Below, piece after piece: positions 1-5,352 of a stretch of 6,180 nucleotides of DNA. The stretch lies in the NCBI GenBank assembly GCA_030670015.1, contig DAOVCM010000059.1:1-6180 (forward strand), written 5' to 3'. How positions within the stretch are numbered: position 1 is the first letter of the stretch; each line of letters starts with the position of its first letter. The notes beneath the pieces are model-generated. The model saw only the letters and a list, made by a program, of their open reading frames with translations, had not been told where the DNA came from and made no database searches. The translations under genes and the position numbers were made by a program. The stretch comes from Candidatus Bathyarchaeota archaeon. GTDB taxonomy: Archaea > Thermoproteota > Bathyarchaeia > TCS64.

Positions 1-382
1 TGTGGAACTCAACAACGGGAGACTTGTACGATCGGGAGACGTTGTCGATGCCTCAAGAAAGGGAGTCAAGATCGTGTACAGCGGTGACACCAGACCAAAC
101 AACGCGCTGATCGAAGCTGCCGAGGATGCGGATGTAATGATCCACGAGGCGACATTCGACGACTCCCTCGCAGAGAAGGCGGAGGAGAACGGTCACTCAA
201 CAGCAACCCAAGCTGCAGAGGTAGCGAAGGCGGCGGCGGCCGGAATGCTCATCCTGACCCATATAAGCTCACGTTACCCAGACGCAGGTATTCTGCTTGA
301 GCAGGCGAAAAAAGTTTTTCCCAATACAATAGTAGCCGAGGACCTTATGGAGATCGATCTACCCCCGAAGAAGCTCACATAA
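1..382 (+). CDS. rnz: Ribonuclease Z (tRNA 3'-processing endonuclease), C-terminal part, 5' end outside window
   Basis: This is the C-terminal 126 residues of RNase Z, the zinc-dependent metallo-beta-lactamase-fold enzyme that removes the 3' trailer from pre-tRNA in the cytoplasm. Numbered from the codon at base 2, the sequence shows YSGDTRP (26-32, metal-bridging D29), IHEATF (47-52), GHSTATQA (64-71, H65) and LTHISSRY (85-92, zinc ligand H87). The spacing of D29, H65 and H87 (36 and 22 residues) equals that of D211, H247 and H269 in the Bacillus enzyme as I remember it. About 180 residues, including the HxHxDH motif, should therefore lie upstream of base 1. The GTG at base 2 is an internal Val, not the start. 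The TAA stop overlaps the end of the convergent isomerase-like gene by 8 bp. The family call is firm. Confidence 0.93.
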   Translation, partial: VELNNGRLVRSGDVVDASRKGVKIVYSGDTRPNNALIEAAEDADVMIHEATFDDSLAEKAEENGHSTATQAAEVAKAAAAGMLILTHISSRYPDAGILLEQAKKVFPNTIVAEDLMEIDLPPKKLT

Positions 383-1145
383 AACTCCTAAGCAGTTGCA
401 AACTCTCTTCGACGCCCCTGTATGACTCCACGGTGATCCAGCCATCAAAGGAAGATGCCTTAAGAGATGTCATGGTTCCCTCCCAATCGATTGCCCCCCT
501 CCCAACCTGTAGATGAGTGTCTACTTCACCGTGATTGTCGCTCACGTGGACATGGCCTATGAGGCTGCCATGCCGCTTGATGAACTCCACAATCTCACCT
601 CTGAGATGTGCATGCGCCACATCCAGTACAAACTTAACGTCAAACCCAACCTCATCAAAGAAACGTGTAAAATCGTCAACTGACTTCATGACATACGGGA
701 AGGGCTCGGGGACGTTCTCAATTAAGGCCTTCACACCGTAGTTATCAGCGTACCTGAAGAGCCGACGCACTGATTCTATGTTCAGCCTCCAAGCAGAGCC
801 GGGGAAGAACCTCTCAACCGCTGTTGAATTACCTGGATGAAAGATCATGACCTCAGCACCAAGGGCAGACGTCCACCGGATAGATCTCTCCAAGCGTCGT
901 AACACCGACTCCCTCACATAATTGTCGTCAGCAGCCAGGTTCATATCGGTAAAGGGCGCATGAAGCGAATAGTTGAGGTCGTATGAGGCCTCTAACTCAA
1001 GCAGCCTATCGATGCGGGTTTTGTTTAACGTGTGGGGTCCGGCGTCAACGAGCTCGACGTGTTTTGTGCTGAGGAGAACGAGGTCAGCGAGAGTATCCTC
1101 CAAAGGTTTGTGGAGGCAGAAAAGGGTGGAGGCAGCGAGCTGCAT
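375..1145 (-). CDS. Sugar-phosphate isomerase/epimerase-like TIM-barrel protein (AP endonuclease family 2 / xylose isomerase-like)
   Basis: A complete 256-residue protein of the xylose isomerase-like TIM-barrel superfamily, which includes endonuclease IV and many sugar or inosose isomerases and epimerases. The metal-site motifs appear in the expected order along the strands: HAPF (H62), FHPG (H103), IENVPEP (E143), LDVAHAH (D175, H178), HVHVSD (H198, H200), DTHLQVGRG (D209, H211) and a final VESY (E240). It is shorter than typical endonuclease IV (about 280 residues), and the substrate cannot be read from sequence, so a sugar-phosphate isomerase role and a DNA-repair role both remain open. 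The ATG at 1145 is preceded by GGAG 4 nt upstream (1150-1153) and by a TATA-like box at 1172-1181. It has no same-strand partner nearby, lying between convergent RNase Z and the divergent flavodiiron gene. Confidence 0.85.
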   Translation of the reverse strand: MQLAASTLFCLHKPLEDTLADLVLLSTKHVELVDAGPHTLNKTRIDRLLELEASYDLNYSLHAPFTDMNLAADDNYVRESVLRRLERSIRWTSALGAEVMIFHPGNSTAVERFFPGSAWRLNIESVRRLFRYADNYGVKALIENVPEPFPYVMKSVDDFTRFFDEVGFDVKFVLDVAHAHLRGEIVEFIKRHGSLIGHVHVSDNHGEVDTHLQVGRGAIDWEGTMTSLKASSFDGWITVESYRGVEESLQLLRSFM

Positions 1146-1171
1146 ATCTCTCCTGATTTTAATGTTCGCTT

Positions 1172-1181
1172 CTCTTATAAC
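1172..1181 (-). promoter_or_regulatory. Putative archaeal TATA box of the isomerase-like gene
   Basis: On the minus strand this reads GTTATAAGAG. The box begins about 35 bp upstream of the ATG at 1145, so transcription would start near 1153, right at the GGAG ribosome-binding site, giving a very short leader. This is assigned by eye from the archaeal TATA consensus and distance only. Confidence 0.4.
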
Positions 1182-1270
1182 TTCTTGTAAGGGTTATAGA
1201 AAGCCGTATTCTTCTGAAACACCTGCTGTGTAAAAATCATGTTTCTAAGGATTCAGTCTATCGCATAACT

Positions 1271-1278
1271 CTTTTATT
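1271..1278 (+). promoter_or_regulatory. Putative archaeal TATA box of the flavodiiron gene
   Basis: CTTTTATT lies in the divergent gap. A start site about 26 bp downstream would fall near 1298, which is compatible with translation from TTG at 1317 but not from GTG at 1281. An alternative A/T-rich element (GTAAAAAT, about 1230-1237) could serve the GTG start instead. Confidence 0.35.
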
Positions 1279-1316
1279 CAGTGCCTTCGAAAACGCTTAT
1301 AGTTGAGGCGCAAAAT

Positions 1317-2492
1317 TTGATTGAGATAAAAGATGGAATATACTGGGTTGGAGCAGTCGACTGGAACATACGTAACTTCCACGGTTACATCACCCATCGC
1401 GGGACAACCTACAACGCATACCTCATCATGGACGAGAAGGTAGCCCTAATCGACACCGTGAAAGCCCCCTTCTACTCTGAGATGATGCAGCGCATTGAGG
1501 AGATAGTGAACCCTGAGGATATCGACTACCTCATCTCGAACCATACGGAGCCCGACCACTCTGGATCTATAACCAAGTTTCTCAAAGTCGCTGAGAACGC
1601 TGAGCTTATCGCATCCGAGATGGGAAAAAGAGGACTCAAAAGCTACTATGGTGAAGATCTAGGCTGCACCTCTATTAAGGACAAGCCCTCAATCAGCCTT
1701 GGCTCAAGAACGCTCCAGTTTGTAGCGGTCCCAATGGTCCACTGGCCTGACTCGATGGTCACCTACATCCCCGAGGAGAAACTGCTTATCCCTAACGACG
1801 CCTTCGGACAGCACCTCGCCACATCAGAGAGGTTCGACGATGAGGTCGACCAGGCAATCCTAATGCACGAGGCCAAAACGTACTACGCCAACATCGTGAT
1901 GCCTCTCTGGATGAGCGTGAGTAGGGCATTCAAATCCCTCGAAGGCTTGGAGATCGATATGATCGCTCCCAGTCACGGCGTAATTTGGAGAAGCCGACCA
2001 AACATGATCCTCGAGGCATACCAGCGGTGGGTTGAAGGAGTCTCGAAGTCGAGGGCTGTGATCGTTTACGATACGATGTGGGGGAGCACCGAGATGGTAG
2101 CGAAAGCCTTAGTCAAAGGGATCACGCGCGAAGGCGTTAAGGTCCAGCTTTACAGGCTCAATGTAACCCACAACAGCGACGTCATAGCTGATGTTCTCGA
2201 GGCGAGAGCGGTGCTCGTGGGATCACCCACGCTGAACAACGGCCTGTTTCCCACCGTCGCCTCCTTTCTCACCTACATGAAGGGATTGAGACCAAAGAAT
2301 AAGATCGGTGCCGTATTCGGCTCATATGGTTGGGGTGGAGGTGCAAAGAGGGCCGCGGAGGCAGAGCTTAAGATAGCTGGCATAGAACTCGTGGAGAGCA
2401 ATCTAGACTTCAACTACCGTCCCACGGAGGAGGATCTGAAAAGAGCGGAGGATTTCGGCAGGGAGATCGCGAAGAAAATTATCTCTGAATAA
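1317..2492 (+). CDS. fprA: Flavodiiron protein, class A (F420H2 oxidase / rubredoxin:oxygen oxidoreductase family)
   Basis: A two-domain cytoplasmic flavodiiron protein that reduces O2 to water or NO to N2O in anaerobes, with F420H2 or rubredoxin as likely donors. Numbered from TTG 1317 (391 residues), the N-terminal metallo-beta-lactamase-like domain carries the diiron ligands H76, E78, D80 (in SNHTEPDHSG), H142 (VHWPDSM), D161 (NDAFGQH) and H220 (PSHG). The C-terminal flavodoxin domain shows the FMN phosphate loop YDTMWGST (251-258), GSPTLNNG (302-309) and FGSYGWGGGA (334-343). No rubredoxin or flavin-reductase extension follows, hence class A. The start is uncertain: GTG 1281 would add 12 residues but has no Shine-Dalgarno sequence, whereas TTG 1317 has GAGG at 1305-1308 with 8 nt spacing and matches the usual short lead into DGIYWVGAVDW. 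The donor specificity (FprA versus ROO) is inferred. The gene ends 11 bp from the convergent membrane-protein gene. Confidence 0.93.
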   Translation: MIEIKDGIYWVGAVDWNIRNFHGYITHRGTTYNAYLIMDEKVALIDTVKAPFYSEMMQRIEEIVNPEDIDYLISNHTEPDHSGSITKFLKVAENAELIASEMGKRGLKSYYGEDLGCTSIKDKPSISLGSRTLQFVAVPMVHWPDSMVTYIPEEKLLIPNDAFGQHLATSERFDDEVDQAILMHEAKTYYANIVMPLWMSVSRAFKSLEGLEIDMIAPSHGVIWRSRPNMILEAYQRWVEGVSKSRAVIVYDTMWGSTEMVAKALVKGITREGVKVQLYRLNVTHNSDVIADVLEARAVLVGSPTLNNGLFPTVASFLTYMKGLRPKNKIGAVFGSYGWGGGAKRAAEAELKIAGIELVESNLDFNYRPTEEDLKRAEDFGREIAKKIISE

Positions 2493-2503
2493 GTTTTCCC
2501 CTT

Positions 2504-3136
2504 CTAGATCATTGGTAGTAGGAAGTTAATGTAGAAGATCATCTGGAACCAGGTCAGTAAACTGCTCAGAATAGCTCCTGCAGCCACCTGCTTTTTGTTG
2601 TGAGCCTTGAGCTCAAGCCTAGCCCATGCAACGGGTAACATTAGGAGGAAGAATGGAATCATCTTCATCCCCAGCTGGTAGACGAGAGCAGTGATCGGAC
2701 CGGATACCCCAACTGCGTGTATACTGATCTTCCATTTTAATGTGATAATCAGCATGATGAGGGCGTTAACGAAGTAGCAGGCCATCAAAGCTGTGACCAC
2801 AAATGGCGCATTGAAGGTTAAGAGCGCCGTGACACCAAACAGATATGAGACCATCGCCCAGAGGATTGGCTCCGTCCGAGAAGCCCTGTCAGACGCGTAG
2901 ATATCAGGTATTATTCCTTTCTTTACAAGGTAATAAGTGGAAGAGAGAGGTAGAATGGCGCCGAAGAACGTTGTGATCCCGATGAACAGGAGTGGATTCG
3001 AAGCCCCCTGGGACATAATGAGAGGAATGAATGTAAGCAACGCAATAAACGGAGCATTCAGAGCCGCTGAAATAAAAGATGCCAGTCCTCTCTTGTTCAA
3101 AGCCTGCCCCCAGATCTTATAGTCCCTAGTCTGCAC
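2504..3136 (-). CDS. Divergent PAP2-like (type 2 phosphatidic acid phosphatase superfamily) integral membrane protein
   Basis: A 210-residue multi-span membrane protein with hydrophobic stretches near residues 20-41, 47-70, 91-107, 108-133, 143-170 and 185-208. Charged patches between them resemble a degenerate PAP2 signature: K73...R87-P90 (compare KX6RP), KISIHAVGVSG (136-146, in the place of PSGH) and RLELKAHNKKQ (173-183, compare SRX5HX3D, with H179 as candidate nucleophile and Gln in place of Asp). PAP2 enzymes dephosphorylate lipid phosphates such as phosphatidate or prenyl diphosphates at the membrane. Activity and substrate here are unproven, and the family call rests on remembered motifs. 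The GTG start at 3136 has no obvious ribosome-binding site; TTG at 3100 would give MNKRGLASF and sits better relative to the A-rich box at 3141-3150. The gene is 71 bp downstream of iscU on the same strand, so co-transcription is possible. Confidence 0.65.
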   Translation of the reverse strand: MQTRDYKIWGQALNKRGLASFISAALNAPFIALLTFIPLIMSQGASNPLLFIGITTFFGAILPLSSTYYLVKKGIIPDIYASDRASRTEPILWAMVSYLFGVTALLTFNAPFVVTALMACYFVNALIMLIITLKWKISIHAVGVSGPITALVYQLGMKMIPFFLLMLPVAWARLELKAHNKKQVAAGAILSSLLTWFQMIFYINFLLPMI

Positions 3137-3207
3137 TACTCTTTTTTAACCTTTTTCACAGGAGCTCTAATACTGATGTACACTCCTTATAACTCTGTCC
3201 AAGGAAT

Positions 3208-3594
3208 TCAGGACACTCCCTCACCATCATTCTTTGTCCTATAGTTCGTAACAGCCTCATGAAGTGCATCCGCAGCAAGATTCGAACAATGCATCTTCAC
3301 GGGCGGCAAGCCTCCCAGCTCCTCAGCCACCTTCTCCCGTGTGATCTGCATGGCCTCGTCAAGAGTTCTTCCCTTCGCTAACTCTGTGGTCATACTAGTT
3401 GTAGCGATAGCAGCTCCGCAACCGAAGGTCTTGAACTTTATGTCTGATATGCGGTCGTCCTCAACCTTGATGTATATGGACATAAGGTCCCCGCAGACGG
3501 GGTTACCTACCGTTCCAACGCCATCGGCGTCCTCGATTTCTCCCACGTTTCGCGGGTTCCTGAAGTGGTCCAACACCTTCTCTGTGTACATCAT
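3208..3594 (-). CDS. iscU: Iron-sulfur cluster assembly scaffold IscU (NifU N-terminal family)
   Basis: A 128-residue IscU, full length for the family, on which [2Fe-2S] clusters are assembled before transfer to apo-proteins. All expected cluster-site residues are present: NPVCGD (C34, D36), FGCGAAIATTS (C59) and KMHCSNLA (H102, C103). The chaperone-recognition motif LPPVK (96-100) is intact, although no HscA/HscB gene is in the window. The N-terminus (MYTEKVLDHFRNPRNVG) is that of canonical IscU. The start ATG overlaps the iscS stop as ATGA (3591-3594), implying translational coupling; a second in-frame ATG follows immediately. The last ten residues are a short polar tail. Its direct partner is the upstream IscS, which has an unusual active site, so the route of sulfur delivery to this scaffold is uncertain. 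Confidence 0.96.
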   Translation of the reverse strand: MMYTEKVLDHFRNPRNVGEIEDADGVGTVGNPVCGDLMSIYIKVEDDRISDIKFKTFGCGAAIATTSMTTELAKGRTLDEAMQITREKVAEELGGLPPVKMHCSNLAADALHEAVTNYRTKNDGEGVS

Positions 3595-4757
3595 CTTAGC
3601 TCCTCCGGGGTGAGAGGGGACATAGCTCGGAGCTTCCTCACCACCCCTGGCATATGCTGTATAACGTATTCCACATCCCCCTCATTATTACCTTTTCCCA
3701 ACGTGAAAACAAGGGAGCCATGAGCCTCCTCATGCTTCAACCCCAATGATAGGAGCACGTGTGAGGGTTCCAAAGTCTTAGCGGTGCACGCCGAGCCTGA
3801 TGAGACCTGGATGCCCAGCTGGTCAAGGCTCAGGATTAGGGATTCTCCCTCAATGTAGCTGAACCTCATGTTCACGTTATTCGGAAGCCTTTGCTTCCTG
3901 TGTCCGTTGAGATACGAATCCGGCACAGATTCCATCATCCCCCTGATTAACCTGTCCCTCAGCCTCGTCAACCGCGTGGCCTCAGCCAACAGGGTCTCCT
4001 TAGCAAGCTCAGCCGCTTTTCCCATCCCTACTATACCTGGAATGTTCTCTGAGCCCGAGCGCATTCCAGCCTCCTGCCCCCCACCAATCATCAGAGGCTT
4101 CAACCTCAGACCCGTCCTCACGTAGAGGCACCCAGTTCCTCTGGGACCATAGAGGTCATTAGAGGAGAGAGTCATCAAATCGATCTCCATCGTAGAGACA
4201 TCCAACGATATCTGTCCGGCGGCTGCTGTAGCGTCAGTGTGGAATAACGCCCCATGCTGATGGGCCACCTCTGCTACCTCCTTCACCGGCTGGATCGTCC
4301 CTATCTCCCCGTTGGCAACCATAACTGAGACTAGGACCGTTTCGTCGTTTACAAGTTCAGATAATCTATCCAGTTCTATAATGCCTTCACTGTCCACAGG
4401 CACATACTTGATCTCAAATCCCTCTCTACCAAGCTCCTTGCAAACATTTAGGACGGAGATATGCTCAATACCGGATACCACTATCCGGTTACCACGTTTC
4501 CGATGCCTCCTCGCTGCTCCAATGAGCCCTAGGTTATTTGACTCTGTAGCAGATGATGTAAAGATGATCTCAGATTCTTGAGCGTCGATCAAGGATGCCA
4601 CCTGCCCACGAGCTGTTTTCATCGCTCTCTGTGCCTCAAAGCCCAGTTTATGGAAGGAGGCAGGGTTACCGAACTTCTCGGAGAAGTATGGCATCATCGC
4701 CTCCAACACTAGAGGATCGACTGGACGGCTGGCCTCATGATCCATATAGACATTCAA
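3591..4757 (-). CDS. iscS: IscS/NifS-family protein lacking the PLP lysine (Archaeoglobus-type IscS)
   Basis: A fold-type I aminotransferase-like protein of 388 residues, homologous to the cysteine desulfurases that supply sulfur to IscU. Conserved points are TSSATES (T71), EHISV (H99), VANGEIG (N149), TDATAAAG (D175), GGGQEAGMRSGSENIP (225-240) and the mobile-loop SGSACTAKTLEPS (C324). The site that should read S-x-H-K-x-YGP reads SSNDLYGP: Lys is D201 and His is N200. The substrate-binding Arg of the SIRFSLGR motif is V350, and the N-terminal ATTP loop reads ASRP. Archaeoglobus fulgidus IscS, as I recall it, has the same SSND motif, lacks the lysine and forms a complex with IscU. The start chosen is TTG 4757: GAGGA at 4764-4768 with 6 nt spacing, and MNVYMDH matches the family N-terminus. 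A frame open to GTG 4811 would add 18 unsupported residues. Confidence 0.93.
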   Translation of the reverse strand: MNVYMDHEASRPVDPLVLEAMMPYFSEKFGNPASFHKLGFEAQRAMKTARGQVASLIDAQESEIIFTSSATESNNLGLIGAARRHRKRGNRIVVSGIEHISVLNVCKELGREGFEIKYVPVDSEGIIELDRLSELVNDETVLVSVMVANGEIGTIQPVKEVAEVAHQHGALFHTDATAAAGQISLDVSTMEIDLMTLSSNDLYGPRGTGCLYVRTGLRLKPLMIGGGQEAGMRSGSENIPGIVGMGKAAELAKETLLAEATRLTRLRDRLIRGMMESVPDSYLNGHRKQRLPNNVNMRFSYIEGESLILSLDQLGIQVSSGSACTAKTLEPSHVLLSLGLKHEEAHGSLVFTLGKGNNEGDVEYVIQHMPGVVRKLRAMSPLTPEELR

Positions 4758-4763
4758 GGAAAA

Positions 4764-4770
4764 TCCTCTC
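4764..4770 (-). promoter_or_regulatory. Shine-Dalgarno site that decides the iscS TTG start
   Basis: On the minus strand this reads GAGAGGA and lies 6 nt upstream of TTG at 4757. It is 18 nt from the next ATG (4745) and lies inside the reading frame if GTG 4811 were used. It is the main local reason for preferring TTG. Confidence 0.6.
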
Positions 4771-4790
4771 GTTATGGGAGTAAAATCGGC

Positions 4791-4798
4791 TTTAAAAA
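4791..4798 (-). promoter_or_regulatory. Putative TATA box of the iscS-iscU operon
   Basis: On the minus strand this reads TTTTTAAA, preceded by TGTGAACG. A start site about 26 bp downstream would fall at the A residues near 4772, just before the GAGAGGA ribosome-binding site. If real, GTG 4811 lies outside the transcript and cannot be the start. Assigned by eye. Confidence 0.4.
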
Positions 4799-4916
4799 CG
4801 TTCACAACCACACTTTATCGAAGCACGATATTGCTGAAATTTAACCCAGGAACTTATCAATCCCTCAAGAATATCTACTATGCGTTCACAATAATTTTTA
4901 CAACATCAGGAAATAT

Positions 4917-4946
4917 TGTCATCTAAAAAACTGTTTTTTTATGACA
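4917..4946. repeat. Interrupted inverted repeat: TGTCAT / ATGACA around A6 / T7 tracts
   Basis: Six bases TGTCAT (4917-4922) pair with ATGACA (4941-4946), and AAAAAA (4925-4930) pairs with the first six of TTTTTTT (4934-4940). A CTG loop and a small 2x1 internal bulge interrupt the pairing. That gives 12 base pairs in a 30-base dyad. It lies about 120 bp upstream of the putative iscS TATA box. It could be a terminator for minus-strand transcription from the right, a regulator-binding site, or chance in an AT-rich tract. Confidence 0.5.
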
Positions 4947-5096
4947 TTTAGCAGGAATAGAAATACATGAAACTACATTATAACTAATGAGATATTATAT
5001 ATCAAAGTGATAAGTGTACGGGAATCATCTATTTATCTTGATCTGAAATAAGATCTTTGTACTTAGTAACTATATTCAGAAATTATGATTCATCAT

Positions 5097-5107
5097 ATTT
5101 TATAAAT
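5097..5107 (+). promoter_or_regulatory. Strong TATA-like box, plus strand
   Basis: TTTTATAAAT lies within CATATTTTATAAATACATA. It is the best archaeal TATA match in the gap and would start transcription near 5125-5130, about 65 nt before the small open frame at 5191. In an AT-rich background such matches occur by chance. Confidence 0.35.
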
Positions 5108-5190
5108 ACATATTATTAATACTGGTTAGAATAAACAAGTTACACCTTACGATTAGACTATTTGAGCGATTGAAAACGGTTGGAACCCGT

Positions 5191-5301
5191 ATGATGAAGG
5201 GAAAAGTGGTTAACTGGATTATCGTAGCAGGAGCCATATGTTTCTGCTTACTAGCATTTACAAAAATACTGTATTTCTTAAACAGTTTTAAAATAATCTA
5301 A
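5191..5301 (+). CDS. Possible 36-residue single-span membrane peptide
   Basis: The frame ATG ATG AAG ... TAA encodes 36 residues with a basic start (MMKGKVVNW), a hydrophobic stretch (about residues 9-30, containing AGAICFCLLAF) and a short tail NSFKII. This is the charge pattern of a small one-span membrane protein. I recognise no family. The frame stays open back to a TGA at 5086-5088, and a TTG at 5170 could add seven residues. There is no clear ribosome-binding site, but a strong TATA-like box lies about 90 bp upstream. Local base composition rises from about 5160 to 5240 compared with the flanks, which is mildly in favour of a gene. It is convergent with the zinc-finger gene. Chance remains quite possible. 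Confidence 0.3.
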   Translation: MMKGKVVNWIIVAGAICFCLLAFTKILYFLNSFKII

Positions 5302-5318
5302 TTTCTTTCATAATCAAT

Positions 5319-5332
5319 ATGTTTGTAAACAT
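5319..5332. repeat. 14-bp dyad ATGTTT-GT-AAACAT
   Basis: The arms are perfect 6-bp inverted repeats around a central GT. The spacer is too short for a stable hairpin loop, so a DNA-binding dyad is more likely than a terminator stem. It lies between the end of the small membrane frame (5301) and the zinc-finger stop (5353). Chance occurrence cannot be excluded. Confidence 0.35.
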
Positions 5333-5352
5333 TTCCTAAATTTTTCACGGTT

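Larger units (their letters stand above)
4812..5190. other. AT-rich intergenic region upstream of iscS
   Basis: This stretch is much richer in A+T than the flanking genes and has frequent stops on both strands. I see no convincing gene of ordinary size, tRNA, CRISPR repeat array or transposon end. It contains an interrupted hairpin (4917-4946), a near-palindromic AT tract GATATTATATATC (about 4991-5003) and a TATA-like box (5097-5107). It separates the isc operon from the topA-side genes transcribed in the same direction. Confidence 0.6.

Noticed and set aside
2493..2503. Terminator between the convergent flavodiiron and membrane-protein genes
   Set aside because: Only an 11-bp gap with a short T run (GTTTTCCCC) exists; there is no stem and too little to support a terminator call.
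3591..4757. IscS as a pseudogene because of missing catalytic residues
   Set aside because: The frame is intact at full length, other conserved blocks including Cys324 are preserved, and it is start/stop coupled to an intact iscU; the same SSND motif is remembered from a functional archaeal homologue.
4595..4783. Open frame on the plus strand opposite the N-terminal part of iscS
   Set aside because: It is antisense to a strongly conserved coding sequence; its product is Pro/Ser/Arg-rich without motifs, typical of a shadow frame. The same applies to plus-strand frames at 535-741, 973-1233, 2937-3122, 3341-3613, 3868-4125 and 4312-4581, and the minus-strand frame at 5659-5844.
4758..4811. An 18-residue N-terminal extension of IscS from GTG 4811
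   Set aside because: It has no ribosome-binding site and contains the likely TATA box and Shine-Dalgarno of the gene; the family N-terminus aligns from the TTG at 4757.
5041..5060. GATCT...AGATC inverted repeat as a hairpin
   Set aside because: The arms are only five bases with an unremarkable spacer; such pairs are expected by chance in this stretch.
5170..5192. GATTGAAAAC and GGTTGGAACC resemble a CRISPR-repeat end or a tRNA T-arm
   Set aside because: It is present once only, with no regularly spaced copies and no acceptor, D or anticodon arms around it.
5099..5237. A 45-codon frame on the minus strand starting at the ATG within CATATG
   Set aside because: It has no ribosome-binding site, no recognisable composition and no promoter; it is the antisense shadow of the small plus-strand frame in AT-rich DNA.
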